A DNA stretch of 64,000 nt. Source: an uncultured Bacteroidales bacterium (GTDB lineage: Bacteria; Bacteroidota; Bacteroidia; Bacteroidales; P3). The position numbers were made by a program, and so were the translations under genes. Positions 16,386 to 25,162 of this stretch are shown piece by piece. Numbering within the stretch: position 1 is the stretch's first letter; each line of letters begins with the position of its first letter. A model generated the notes under the pieces. It ran no database searches. It was given only the letters and a program-made list of their open reading frames with translations, and was not told where the DNA came from. The DNA is taken from contig ONFR01000004.1 of NCBI GenBank assembly GCA_900317125.1, positions 62,001-126,000 of the forward strand, read 5' to 3'.

Positions 16386-16949
16386 ATGCTATATCCCATC
16401 ATTGGCTACGGCCATCCCACCCTGCGCAAGCAAGCGCGCCCCATCGACAAAGACTATCCCGGCCTCGACCAGCTCATTGCCGACATGTACGAGACCATGT
16501 ATAATGCCGACGGCGTAGGTCTTGCCGCACCGCAAATCGACCTCAGCATCCGGCTGGTGGTCATCGGTTTCCGCCCCTACGACGAGAAGACCGACACCTA
16601 TCTCGAACCCGCCGAGGAGCACACCCTCATCAACCCCGAAATCCTCGAATACAAAGGCGAGAAGCAATACTTCAACGAGGGCTGTCTCAGCATCCCCGAC
16701 ATCCACGAGGACGTCCTCCGTCCCGAAGGCATCGTCCTCCGCTGGTACGACGAGAAGTGGCAACTCCACGAAGAGGAAATCCACGGCATGTTTGCTCGCG
16801 TGGCACAGCACGAAATCGACCACCTCGAAGGCAAGGTCTTCACCGACCGCCTCAGCTCCATCCGCAAAACCATGCTCAAACGCAAACTCAACGATGTCGC
16901 CGCCGGACACGTGCGCACACACTACCGTATGAAACCGAACAAAAGATAA
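16386..16949 (+). CDS. def: Peptide deformylase
   Basis: Removes the N-formyl group from nascent proteins. All three metal-site motifs are present: GVGLAAPQI (motif I), EGCLSIPD (motif II, metal Cys) and QHEIDHLEG (motif III, HExxH). At 187 residues it has a normal length with a short basic tail (HYRMKPNKR). It lies 10 bp after ruvX, the usual Bacteroidota neighbour. Confidence 0.97.
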   Translation: MLYPIIGYGHPTLRKQARPIDKDYPGLDQLIADMYETMYNADGVGLAAPQIDLSIRLVVIGFRPYDEKTDTYLEPAEEHTLINPEILEYKGEKQYFNEGCLSIPDIHEDVLRPEGIVLRWYDEKWQLHEEEIHGMFARVAQHEIDHLEGKVFTDRLSSIRKTMLKRKLNDVAAGHVRTHYRMKPNKR

Positions 16950-16962
16950 CACATAATACATC

Positions 16963-17487
16963 ATGAAACGTATCGCAACAGTCATAATCCTTGCTGCAAC
17001 CATGTTGGTTGCCTGCGGCCCCTCCCGCGAAGAACGTATCGAACAGATTGAGGACTTCGAAGACTCCATCTTCGAATCCGCCGTTGCCGCCGACGAAAAC
17101 ACCGCCGACCAACTCACGGCCCTCTACACCGCTTTTGCCGACAAATACCCTGACGACACACTCACCCCTCAGTTCCTCTTCAAAGCCGCCGAGGTTCAGA
17201 GCAATGTCCTCCACACCGACGAGGCCGTTGCCCTGTACGACCGCATCATCAACGACTATCCCGACTTCGAAGACCTGCCCATCTGCTATTTTCTCAAAGG
17301 CATAGCCTACGAGTCCGACAGCCAGTTCGAAAAGGCACGCCAAGCCTACCAGACCTTCGTCGACAAATATCCCGACCACTACATGGCCGACCAGACCCGC
17401 AAGATGATCCCCCTTGTCGGCAAAAGCACCGAGGAGATGCTTGACGACATCCTTGCCGCCGCCAACGACACCATCATCGCCCGCTAA
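16963..17487 (+). CDS. TPR lipoprotein
   Basis: The signal peptide MKRIATVIILAATMLVAC ends at lipobox Cys18. The 156-residue mature part contains at least two tetratricopeptide-like units, around TPQFLFKAAEVQSNVLHTDE and FLKGIAYESDSQFEKARQAY, with the pattern KYPDDT / DYPDFED / KYPDHYMAD seen in YfiO/BamD-like and TolB-associated repeat proteins. It is likely a periplasm-facing scaffold; no partner can be named. It sits between def and mutL in the same operon. Confidence 0.82.
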   Translation: MKRIATVIILAATMLVACGPSREERIEQIEDFEDSIFESAVAADENTADQLTALYTAFADKYPDDTLTPQFLFKAAEVQSNVLHTDEAVALYDRIINDYPDFEDLPICYFLKGIAYESDSQFEKARQAYQTFVDKYPDHYMADQTRKMIPLVGKSTEEMLDDILAAANDTIIAR

Positions 17488-17505
17488 CCACCCTTCACCC
17501 TCACA

Positions 17506-19341
17506 GTGAGCGACATCATCAACATACTGCCCGACAGCGTGGCCAACCAAATCGCCGCCGGCGAGGTGGTCGACCGTCCCGCCTCGGCAGTCAAGGAGCT
17601 CCTCGAGAATGCCCTCGACGCAGGCGCCTCCAAGATACAGCTCATCGTCAAGGATGCTGGCCGCACGCTCATCCAGGTCATCGACAACGGCTGCGGCATG
17701 AGCGACAGCGACGCCCGTATATGCTTCGAGCGTCACGCCACCTCAAAAATACACAAAGCCGACGACCTCTTTGCCATCCACACCATGGGCTTCCGCGGCG
17801 AAGCCCTTGCATCCATCGCCGCCATCGCACAGGTGGAGCTCAAAAGCCGTCTCCACGACAACGAACTCGGCACCCTCGTCCTCATCGAAGGCAGCCAGGT
17901 CAAGGAGCAAAGCCCCTGTGCCTGCCCCTGCGGCACCTCCATCGCCGTCAAAAACCTTTTCTTCAACGTCCCCGCACGCCGTAACTTCCTCAAAAAAGAC
18001 AGCATTGAGCTCAGTCACATCGAGGAAATCTTCAAGCGCGTAGCCCTCACCAACTACCACGTCGACTACTCCTTCACCAGCAACGGACGCCTGCTCTACG
18101 ACCTCCGTGCAGGCAACTTCGCCGAACGCATCAGCCAACTCTTCGGCAACAGCTACCGCGAACGGCTCTGCCCCGTCAACGAGCAGACCGACATCGCCAA
18201 CATCACAGGCTACGTCGCCAAACCCGAATTCGCCCGCAAAACTCGCGGCGAGCAATACCTTTTCGTCAACCATCGCTTTATCAAGCACCCAGCGCTCAGC
18301 GCCGCTATCGAGAAGGCCTACGCCGACATCATCCCCGACCGCTACTACCCCAGCTACTTCATCCACCTCGACATCGACCCCTCACGCATCGACGTCAACA
18401 TCCATCCCACCAAAACCGAAGTCAAATTCATCGACGAGCACTCGCTCTTCGCCATCCTCCGCGCCGCCACCAAGAAGGCCATCGGCCAGTTCAGCCTGGC
18501 CTCCGAGCTGCAGTTCAACCCCATCGAGGAGGTCGACTTCCCCCCGGCGCCCAAAGGCTACATCCCCACCCCGCCGAGCATACACTACAACCCCGCCTAT
18601 AATCCCTTCGAGAGCACCCGCCCCTCCAAATCGGTCACCCCCCAGTCCGACCCCAAGCCCGCCGCCGACCCCAAGTGGAAATCCTTCTTCGACCTCGACG
18701 CTGCCCCCGCTTCCGCCCCCACCCCTGCCGACAGCCAGACCGCCCTCGACATTCCCGACACGGCTGCGCCCCTCCCCTCCGACAGCCCCGCCGAGGCATC
18801 GCCCTGCCTCCAGCTCGCCTCCAGCCACATCGTCAGCGTCCTCCCCTCAGGCCTATTGGTTGTCGACCAGCAGGCCGCGCACGAGCGCATCCTCTTCGAA
18901 CGGCTCATGCAGCACCGCACCGCGCCCCATGCCCAGCAGCTCCTCTTCCCCGTCAACTGCCAATTCTCCCCCGCCGATGCCGACATCTTCAACGAACTCA
19001 TCCCCGACCTCAAAGCCTACGGCTTCGAAATAGGCTCGCTCGGGCAGACTACCTTTGTCGTCACCGCCACCCCGCCCGACATCAAAGAGAGTGAGCTGCA
19101 GCACCTCTTCGACCAAGTCATCGTCGAATACAAAGGGGCCATGATACAGAAATTCACCGACCGTGCCCAATGCCTTTGCCGCTCCATGGCGCGACAGCTG
19201 GCCGTCAAGCCCGGCACCCGCCTCCAGCAGCCCGAGATGCAGCAAATCATTGCCGACCTCTTCTGCTGCCAGACGCCCACCCTCAGCCCCTCGGGTCGCA
19301 AAACCATGGTCATCCTACAACCCGACCAACTGTTCAACTGA
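17506..19341 (+). CDS. mutL: DNA mismatch repair protein MutL
   Basis: The N-terminal GHKL ATPase shows the standard series ANQIAAGEVVDRPASAVKEL, DNGCGMSD, HATSKI and TMGFRGEALASIA, and the DNA-binding NIHPTKTEVKF. A Pro/Ser-rich linker (about residues 345-440) leads to the C-terminal endonuclease-type domain with DQQAAHERILFE, where the usual DQHA motif has Gln for His. The metal-site end motif is SPSGRKT rather than a canonical CPHGRP, so nicking activity is uncertain. The start is GTG at 17506, giving the usual beginning (SDIINILPDSVANQIAAGEV). Length is 611 residues. Confidence 0.96.
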   Translation: MSDIINILPDSVANQIAAGEVVDRPASAVKELLENALDAGASKIQLIVKDAGRTLIQVIDNGCGMSDSDARICFERHATSKIHKADDLFAIHTMGFRGEALASIAAIAQVELKSRLHDNELGTLVLIEGSQVKEQSPCACPCGTSIAVKNLFFNVPARRNFLKKDSIELSHIEEIFKRVALTNYHVDYSFTSNGRLLYDLRAGNFAERISQLFGNSYRERLCPVNEQTDIANITGYVAKPEFARKTRGEQYLFVNHRFIKHPALSAAIEKAYADIIPDRYYPSYFIHLDIDPSRIDVNIHPTKTEVKFIDEHSLFAILRAATKKAIGQFSLASELQFNPIEEVDFPPAPKGYIPTPPSIHYNPAYNPFESTRPSKSVTPQSDPKPAADPKWKSFFDLDAAPASAPTPADSQTALDIPDTAAPLPSDSPAEASPCLQLASSHIVSVLPSGLLVVDQQAAHERILFERLMQHRTAPHAQQLLFPVNCQFSPADADIFNELIPDLKAYGFEIGSLGQTTFVVTATPPDIKESELQHLFDQVIVEYKGAMIQKFTDRAQCLCRSMARQLAVKPGTRLQQPEMQQIIADLFCCQTPTLSPSGRKTMVILQPDQLFN

Positions 19342-19379
19342 CAACACATCAATCCATATAGAAACCAACACACAACCCC

Positions 19380-19988
19380 ATGTCGCAATACGAACCCCAA
19401 AGCTTCCGCATGCTGCCTCCGGTAGTCAAGCACCTCCTTATCATCAACCTTATCGTCTTCCTCGCCACCATGGTGCTGGAACGCTACGGCTACAGCAACA
19501 TCACATCCATGCTGGCCCTCAACTCCGTGGCCACAGGACGCTTCCGCTTCTGGCAGCTCTTCACCTACATGTTCATGCACGCGGGATGGAGCCATATCCT
19601 CTTCAACATGTTCGCCCTTTGGATGTTCGGCTACGTGCTTGAGAACTTCTGGGGCTCGCGCCGCTTTCTGGTCTACTACCTGGTGTGCGGCATCGGAGCC
19701 GGAGTGTGCAACCTCCTCGTCCCCGGATGGGGTCTTACCGTGGGTGCCTCGGGTGCCGTCTACGGCATCCTGCTGGCCTTCGGCATGATGTTCCCCAACG
19801 AGCGCATCTACTTCTATTTCCTCATCCCCATCAAAGCCAAGTGGTTCGTCATCGGCTTTGCCGCCCTCGAACTGCTCGAGGGACTCTTCTATGCCGACGG
19901 CATCGCCCACTTCGCCCACCTCGGCGGCATGCTCTTCGGTCTGCTGCTCATCCTCTACTGGCGCAAACACCCCTTCTCGCGGTTCTGA
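19380..19988 (+). CDS. Rhomboid family intramembrane serine protease
   Basis: The 202-residue protein has about six hydrophobic segments. The catalytic Ser is in GASGAVYGI and the His in FAHLGGMLFGLL; the loop-1 WSHILFNMFALWMFG block is also typical. It cleaves membrane proteins within the bilayer; its substrate is unknown. It closes the ruvX-mutL group and converges on aguA. Confidence 0.93.
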   Translation: MSQYEPQSFRMLPPVVKHLLIINLIVFLATMVLERYGYSNITSMLALNSVATGRFRFWQLFTYMFMHAGWSHILFNMFALWMFGYVLENFWGSRRFLVYYLVCGIGAGVCNLLVPGWGLTVGASGAVYGILLAFGMMFPNERIYFYFLIPIKAKWFVIGFAALELLEGLFYADGIAHFAHLGGMLFGLLLILYWRKHPFSRF

Positions 19989-20021
19989 CAAGCGAGTCCA
20001 TCACCTTTTAGTTGCAAAAAC

Positions 20022-20134
20022 TACTGCATTATTTATACCCTCTAGGGTCGAACAATGCAGTATCAATACAGTATTGTTATAGCATACTTACCCGTTCGTT
20101 CTCTTACGCCTAATGCTGAAACGAACGGGTAAGT
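20022..20134. repeat. Two hairpins between rhomboid and aguA
   Basis: The first hairpin has arms TACTGCATT (20022-20030) and AATGCAGTA (20054-20062) with an inner ACCCTCTAGGGT palindrome. The second has a perfect 15-bp stem ACTTACCCGTTCGTT (20086-20100 and 20120-20134) with a 19-nt loop. They lie between convergent genes and may act as bidirectional terminators, but neither has a T run. Confidence 0.8.
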
Positions 20135-20223
20135 AACGGATAACGAGCCGATATTGAACGACCCCACTACTGGGCAAGGCGCTCATGGGGACCATTATCA
20201 TCCCTGCGGAGCACCGCCCCCGG

Positions 20224-21270
20224 TCAACGGGGTATCTGCTGCGAAAGGCAGTGGAAAGAGCCAAGTCCCCAAACGATGTCGGTGCTGTCGATACCGACAA
20301 TCTCGCGGTCGGGGAAGCAGGCCTCGAGGGTGTAAGCGGCCTCGTTGTCGGTGAGGCAGCGGTAGGTGGGGAAAATGACCTTGTTGTTGGCTATGTAGAA
20401 GTTGGCATAGCTGGCAGGCAGACGCTGATTGTCGTAGAAGACCATGTCGGGCATGGGCAGCTCCACCACGGTAGGCTGCTTGCCGTTGGCCAGGCGGCAG
20501 GAGTTGAGGGCTTTGAGGTTGCGTTGCAGGGCTTCGTAGTTCTCGTCCCACGAGTCTTCCTCCACGGCAGTGATGATGGTGTCCTCGTTGACGAAACGGC
20601 TGAGGTCGTCGACATGGCCGTCGGTGTCGTCGCCCACTATTCCGTCGCCGAGCCAGATGATGTTGTCCACACCATAGTAGCCACGCAGGTAGTCCTCAAT
20701 CTGGTCGCGGTTGAGCTGGGGATTGCGGTTGGGGTTGAGCAGGCAGGAGGTGGTGGTGAGCAGGTCGCCGACACCGTTCACATCGATGCTGCCCCCTTCC
20801 ATCACAATGCCGGGTTCGAAAAGCTGCAGGGCGGGGTCGCGCTGGGCAAGGTGGTTGAAGATATGCAGGGGTATCTGCGTGTCGAGTTCGTAGGGGTATT
20901 TGCCGCCCCAGGCGTTGTGGTTCCAGTTGACGATGGCATGGAGCGCAGGGTCCTGCCGGTTGAGGAGGTAAGCGGGACCATGGTCGCGGCACCAGGCATC
21001 GTTGGTGGGGAACTGGTGGAAGAAGATGCGTCCCATGTCGCATCCAATCTTCTGCAGCTCTTCGGACACATGGTCCTCCATACGCTGGTCGTCCACATTG
21101 ATGTGTACCTCTTCGTCCTCGGCCAAGGTCTTGATGAAGATATGGTACGAGGGGAAGATGGTCTCGATCTTGCCCGGCCAGGAGTCCTCGTTGTGGGGAT
21201 AGCTGAGCCAGGTGGCACGGTGTTTCGCCCATTCAGCGGGCATATAGTATCCTAATTCTTTCGGAGTCAT
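20224..21270 (-). CDS. aguA: Agmatine deiminase
   Basis: Converts agmatine to N-carbamoylputrescine. The 348-residue guanidino-modifying enzyme shows DAWCRDHGP, VMEGGSIDVNG, DDTDGHVDDLSRF and the catalytic-Cys end GLGSFHCLSQQIPR. This end distinguishes it from the porphyromonad secreted peptidylarginine deiminases, as does the lack of a signal peptide. It follows aguB by 99 bp on the same strand, most of it a 9-bp repeat array, so the two consecutive pathway steps are probably one operon. Confidence 0.95.
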   Translation of the reverse strand: MTPKELGYYMPAEWAKHRATWLSYPHNEDSWPGKIETIFPSYHIFIKTLAEDEEVHINVDDQRMEDHVSEELQKIGCDMGRIFFHQFPTNDAWCRDHGPAYLLNRQDPALHAIVNWNHNAWGGKYPYELDTQIPLHIFNHLAQRDPALQLFEPGIVMEGGSIDVNGVGDLLTTTSCLLNPNRNPQLNRDQIEDYLRGYYGVDNIIWLGDGIVGDDTDGHVDDLSRFVNEDTIITAVEEDSWDENYEALQRNLKALNSCRLANGKQPTVVELPMPDMVFYDNQRLPASYANFYIANNKVIFPTYRCLTDNEAAYTLEACFPDREIVGIDSTDIVWGLGSFHCLSQQIPR

Positions 21271-21305
21271 GTTCGAGTGGGTTGTTTTAGGTGTGTTGGA
21301 GATTG

Positions 21306-21368
21306 TCGGGATTATCGGAGTAATCAGAGTTTTCGGAGTAATCTGATTACTCCGATTACTCGGAATCG
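21306..21368. repeat. 9-bp TCNGANNNN tandem array (seven units), between aguB and aguA
   Basis: Units are TCGGGATTA, TCGGAGTAA, TCAGAGTTT, TCGGAGTAA, TCTGATTAC, TCCGATTAC and TCGGAATCG. The array ends 1 bp from the aguB stop codon, mirroring the arrangement after the crotonase gene. Confidence 0.92.
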
Positions 21369-21369
21369 A

Positions 21370-22233
21370 TTAGTCGATATAACGGTTCAGGATGGGGCCG
21401 TAGCTGTCGATGCGGCGGTCGCGGTAGTAGGGCCAGTGGCGACGGTAGTGGTCGGTCTGGTCCAGGTCGAGCTCCTCGACGTGGAGCGCCTCCTCGAGGT
21501 GGGGAGCCTGATAGAGCACACGCCCGAAGGCATTGGTGATGAAGCTGCCGCCCCAGAACTGCATGCCGCCTTCGAGGCCGGTGCGGTTAACGCTGATAAC
21601 GGGCACACCGTTGGCCACGGCATGGCTGCGCTGGATGGTCTGCCAGGCTTCGTACTGCTCTCGGTTGTCCTCCTCGTTCTGGCGCACATCCCAACCGATG
21701 GCGGTGGGGAAGAAAAGGAGCTGCGCCCCCATGAGGCTGGTGATGCGGGCGGCCTCGGGGTACCACTGGTCCCAGCAGATAAGCACGCCCAACGTGGCAA
21801 AGCGGGTCTTGAAGACCTTGTAGCCCAGGTCGCCGGGGGTGAAATAAAACTTCTCGTAGTAACCGGGGTCGTCGGGGATGTGCATCTTGCGGTACTTGCC
21901 TAGGTACGAGCCGTCGGCGTCGATCACGGCAGTGGTGTTGTGGTATAGTCCCTCGGCGCGTTTCTCGAAGAGCGAGCACACCAGCACTACGCCCAGCTCT
22001 TTGGCAAGGGCCATGAAGTGCTGGCAGGTAGGACCGTCGGGGATGGCCTCAGCCAGCTGGAAGTTTTGGTAGCGCTCCTCGTCGCAGAAATAGAGCGAGG
22101 CGAAGAGCTCCTGTAAGCAAATAATCTGGGCCCCGTCGGCGGCAAGGCGGCGCACCTGCTCGGTATAGCGGGCTATGTTGGCCTGCTTGTCGGCACTGCA
22201 TGCCATCTGGGCAATACCTACTTTTACTTTCAT
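21370..22233 (-). CDS. aguB: N-carbamoylputrescine amidase
   Basis: Hydrolyses N-carbamoylputrescine to putrescine. The 287-residue nitrilase-fold enzyme has the catalytic Glu in CLQELFAS, Lys in YRKMHIPDD and Cys in VLICWDQWYPE. The start at 22233 (MKVKVGIAQM) is preferred over an ATG 13 codons upstream, which falls too close to the promoter at 22269-22277 and adds unconserved sequence. With aguA it completes agmatine-to-putrescine conversion. Confidence 0.95.
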   Translation of the reverse strand: MKVKVGIAQMACSADKQANIARYTEQVRRLAADGAQIICLQELFASLYFCDEERYQNFQLAEAIPDGPTCQHFMALAKELGVVLVCSLFEKRAEGLYHNTTAVIDADGSYLGKYRKMHIPDDPGYYEKFYFTPGDLGYKVFKTRFATLGVLICWDQWYPEAARITSLMGAQLLFFPTAIGWDVRQNEEDNREQYEAWQTIQRSHAVANGVPVISVNRTGLEGGMQFWGGSFITNAFGRVLYQAPHLEEALHVEELDLDQTDHYRRHWPYYRDRRIDSYGPILNRYID

Positions 22234-22268
22234 TGCGATAGTGGGTTTTAGTGGATCAATTTCAATTT

Positions 22269-22277
22269 GCAAAGATA
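22269..22277 (-). promoter_or_regulatory. -7 promoter element for aguB-aguA
   Basis: Reads TATCTTTGC on the minus strand, 36 bp before the aguB start. Confidence 0.8.
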
Positions 22278-22322
22278 CACATTTTTTTTTGATTGTAGTG
22301 CGCCTGTTTCAAATAATCTTTG

Positions 22323-22331
22323 TATTTTTGC
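22323..22331 (+). promoter_or_regulatory. -7 promoter element for the DUF362 gene
   Basis: Reads TATTTTTGC, 16 bp before the chosen start. It diverges from the aguB promoter. Confidence 0.7.
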
Positions 22332-22346
22332 AAAAAATATTTCATT

Positions 22347-23456
22347 ATGACCTCGAAAGTATATTTCACCGACATGCATGTGCGCATGGGCGACAGCCTG
22401 CTGGGCAAGTTCGACCGCCTTATCACCCGCGCAGGGATAGAGCAGATTGATTTCAAGGACAAGTTCGTTGCCGTGAAGCTCCACTTCGGCGAGGTGGGCA
22501 ATATGGCGTTTCTGCGGCAGCAGTATGCCCGCGTGCTGTGCGACCACATCAAGCGCCTTGGCGGCAAGCCGTTCCTTACGGACTGCAACACCCTGTACGT
22601 GGGTTACAGAAATAACGCCCTCAACCACCTCGACGCCGCCTATATGAACGGCTACAATCCCCTGGCCACAGGGGTGCACACCATCATCGCCGACGGTCTG
22701 CGCGGCACAGACGAACGTGCTATACCCGTGGCTGGCGGCGAATACGTGAAAGAGGCCAAAATCGGTGCCGCCGTGGCCGAGGCCGACATCATCATCTCAT
22801 TGACCCATTTCAAGGGACACATCAATGCCGGTTTCGGCGGCACGCTGAAGAACATCGGCATGGGCTGCGGCTCGAAACAGGGCAAGATGGAGATGCACAG
22901 CAGCGGCACACCACATGTCAGCCGCCGTCTGTGTGTGGGCTGCGGCAACTGCGTGAAGAACTGTGCCAACGACGGTGTCCATGTGGTCGACGGCAAGGCC
23001 GTGGTGGACGAAAAGCACTGCCTGGGCTGCGGCTACTGCATTGCATACTGCCCCACGGGAGCCATCATGACCAAATGGGACGAGGCCAAGCCGGTGATGA
23101 ACAAGAAGATTGCCGAATATACCAAGGCCGTGCTGGACGGCAAGCCCAACTTCCATATCAGTCTGGTGGTGGACGTGTCGCCGGAGTGCGACTGCGACAG
23201 TTGCAACGACATTCCCATCATCCCCGATGTGGGCATGTTTGCATCGTTCGACCCTGTGGCACTGGACCAGGCCTGCGTCGACAAAGCCAATGCTCAGCCC
23301 TTGGTTCCGGGCAGCGTGGCGGGGAAAGCCGCAGAACACCACCACGACGAGGATGTGTTCCATCTGGTGCATCCCGACACCGACTGGGAGGTCGGACTTA
23401 TCCACGCCGAACGCATCGGCCTCGGCACCCGAAATTATGAGCTGACGGAGGTCTAG
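22347..23456 (+). CDS. DUF362 domain protein with two [4Fe-4S] clusters
   Basis: The 369-residue protein has an N-terminal DUF362 domain (about residues 1-185, with VAVKLHFGEVGN, LTDCNTLYVGYR and SLTHFKGHINAGFGG) and a ferredoxin-type segment with two clusters: CVGCGNCVKNC and CLGCGYCIAYCP. The C-terminal part returns to DUF362-like sequence (NDIPIIPDVGMFASFDP). DUF362/ferredoxin proteins are common in anaerobes; their electron partner is unknown. The start at 22347 is used because the upstream ATG lies on top of the promoter element. Confidence 0.9.
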   Translation: MTSKVYFTDMHVRMGDSLLGKFDRLITRAGIEQIDFKDKFVAVKLHFGEVGNMAFLRQQYARVLCDHIKRLGGKPFLTDCNTLYVGYRNNALNHLDAAYMNGYNPLATGVHTIIADGLRGTDERAIPVAGGEYVKEAKIGAAVAEADIIISLTHFKGHINAGFGGTLKNIGMGCGSKQGKMEMHSSGTPHVSRRLCVGCGNCVKNCANDGVHVVDGKAVVDEKHCLGCGYCIAYCPTGAIMTKWDEAKPVMNKKIAEYTKAVLDGKPNFHISLVVDVSPECDCDSCNDIPIIPDVGMFASFDPVALDQACVDKANAQPLVPGSVAGKAAEHHHDEDVFHLVHPDTDWEVGLIHAERIGLGTRNYELTEV

Positions 23457-23505
23457 GGAGAATTATTGCCGAACAAAGGGACATCCTTGCTAGTATCATA
23501 AAACA

Positions 23506-23548
23506 AAATTGTCATGAATTGCCTGTAGCGGGTAATTCATGACAATTT
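23506..23548. terminator. Bidirectional terminator between DUF362 and porin genes
   Basis: A perfect 15-bp stem (AAATTGTCATGAATT and complement) with a 13-nt loop lies between the two convergent genes. Confidence 0.85.
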
Positions 23549-23565
23549 GCGTTTGTTGGGTGATA

Positions 23566-24897
23566 TCAATGGGTGAATATCCTGGGGTTGACGTTGAGGG
23601 ATAGCCAATACCAGCGGAGACGGCCATCGTCGGAGGCGCGTTTCAGCCGCTCCATGGTTTCGGCGCCGGTCATATAGGAGACGCCCATTGTCAAGTTGAC
23701 ATCCTGTATGAGTTGGCAGGAGGCCGAGAGCTCGAATTGGTGACCGAGGGTCCTGTCCATATTGTCCAGCTTGATAGCTGTGGACATGTAATGATAGGCA
23801 CCGGCAACATTCAGCCACGAAAGCGGCTGGTACTTTACGCCCAGCCAAGCGTTCTGCAGGCCGGGGGTGAAGCCGTGGAAATAGGTGCTGACATAGAAGA
23901 AATCCATGGCTCCGTAGAATTTGTGGTGGGAGCCATAGACAGGGTTGAATCCACGGACCACCTCGTGTCTTGTCAGTCCTATTTGACCTGAAGCGGGGAC
24001 GGCGAAGTAGGGGTCGCCGCTGAGGTAGTCGTAACCACCCTCGAATCCCAAAGCGGAGGAAGGATTGACAGTGGCCTTGGCTGATGCCATCCAGGCGTCA
24101 ATCTTCAAGCCATTTTCATCCTTGCCCATCTGGCGGTAGTAGGAGGCCTCCAGTGACAATGTGCCGTTGATGGGGGTCCATTTGGCGTATCCGCCAGCCA
24201 GTTGCTGCCACTCAAGGTGCTCGTTCTTTCCCTGCTCGCCTGCCTGCATGCCGATGTTCATGGCCAAGAGCGAGAAACCCAAAGAGGCCTGCGGGATGTC
24301 GAGGTGGTACCATGCTGTCTGCATGGTTTTGTAGGGGAGCGAGCCTCCGGTGTAGAAACTGCTGCCGGACGTGATGTTCTCTTCGTTCTGATTGAAGGCA
24401 GCGAAGAGATGGACACGGTGGATACTCCCGTCGAATCCTAAGCGTAGCACATCATGAGAGTTGCCCGTCATCGTCCAATCGTCAAGTCCTATGATACGCT
24501 CGTCGTCATAGCTGAGAGCGATACGGCCTGCCTGGATGAAAAGCCCTTCGGCAGAGGAGAGTTTAGCCCAAGCTTCGTGAATGTTGACGGAGCCCCTGCC
24601 AGCCTGGCCCCAGATGCCAGAATGCTGGATATTGACTTTGGCATCGAGGTGCCGCTTGTGGTAGTTGGTCACGAGTCGGGTGCGGCTGAGGACAAAGTTT
24701 GCCCAGTCGCCCTGGGCTTCGTCAGCATCGGGCGAGAGGCCGCCGTCGCGTATTTCGCCACGGGTCATCATCTGCAGGTCGACAGTCAGATGGTCATCCT
24801 GCTGCGCAAAGAGAGCCGACGGCAGGAAGAGTGTTGCCGCAAGAAACATGCCACAGAGGACATGGAGGGCTGAGGGTTTGGTTTTCAAGTTATGCAT
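23566..24897 (-). CDS. Outer membrane porin, alginate-export-like barrel
   Basis: The 443-residue protein has a signal peptide ending near LFLPSALFAQQDD and a long series of amphipathic beta-strands, with LSRTRLVTNYHKRHLDAKV, IHEAWAKLSS, FIQAGRIALSYDDERIIG and WYWLSLNVNPR, a layout seen in alginate-export-type porins. The substrate is unknown. Its first 13 codons lie in a 44-bp direct repeat, the other copy of which is 960 bp upstream, next to the htrA-like gene. Before the separating segment arrived, the two were probably one operon. It now has its own promoter at 24994-25002. Confidence 0.82.
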   Translation of the reverse strand: MHNLKTKPSALHVLCGMFLAATLFLPSALFAQQDDHLTVDLQMMTRGEIRDGGLSPDADEAQGDWANFVLSRTRLVTNYHKRHLDAKVNIQHSGIWGQAGRGSVNIHEAWAKLSSAEGLFIQAGRIALSYDDERIIGLDDWTMTGNSHDVLRLGFDGSIHRVHLFAAFNQNEENITSGSSFYTGGSLPYKTMQTAWYHLDIPQASLGFSLLAMNIGMQAGEQGKNEHLEWQQLAGGYAKWTPINGTLSLEASYYRQMGKDENGLKIDAWMASAKATVNPSSALGFEGGYDYLSGDPYFAVPASGQIGLTRHEVVRGFNPVYGSHHKFYGAMDFFYVSTYFHGFTPGLQNAWLGVKYQPLSWLNVAGAYHYMSTAIKLDNMDRTLGHQFELSASCQLIQDVNLTMGVSYMTGAETMERLKRASDDGRLRWYWLSLNVNPRIFTH

Positions 24898-24901
24898 TTC
24901 T
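24858..24901. repeat. 44-bp direct repeat, copy 1 (porin 5' end)
   Basis: Identical to 25818-25861 over 44 bp. It contains the porin start codon, its first 13 codons and 4 bp upstream. Confidence 0.95.
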
Positions 24902-24993
24902 GGTGGGGTCTATTTAATCACTTTTTGGTCATCCAAACAGACAGAACCTGTTAATCTGCCAGACAACCGTGATTTGACATTCGATTTACGAGT

Positions 24994-25002
24994 GCAAAGT
25001 TA
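24994..25002 (-). promoter_or_regulatory. -7 promoter element for the porin gene
   Basis: Reads TAACTTTGC on the minus strand, 97 bp before the start, inside the segment bounded by the 44-bp repeats. Confidence 0.65.
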
Positions 25003-25162
25003 CAACTATTTTTTCATTTGACAATGAACTTTTTGCCATAATTTTGCGGTGAGTGATAATTATTTGATATTCTGCTTATTGAGCTGTTGTTAAATCGGGT
25101 GTCCGTAACCATCTTTACGGCATCATCGGTTATCCTATTGGCTGACTTTCGCTTGGCAATAA

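Noticed and set aside
20224..21270. Secreted peptidylarginine deiminase
   Set aside because: No signal peptide or T9SS domain, and its operon partner is N-carbamoylputrescine amidase, so agmatine deiminase fits.
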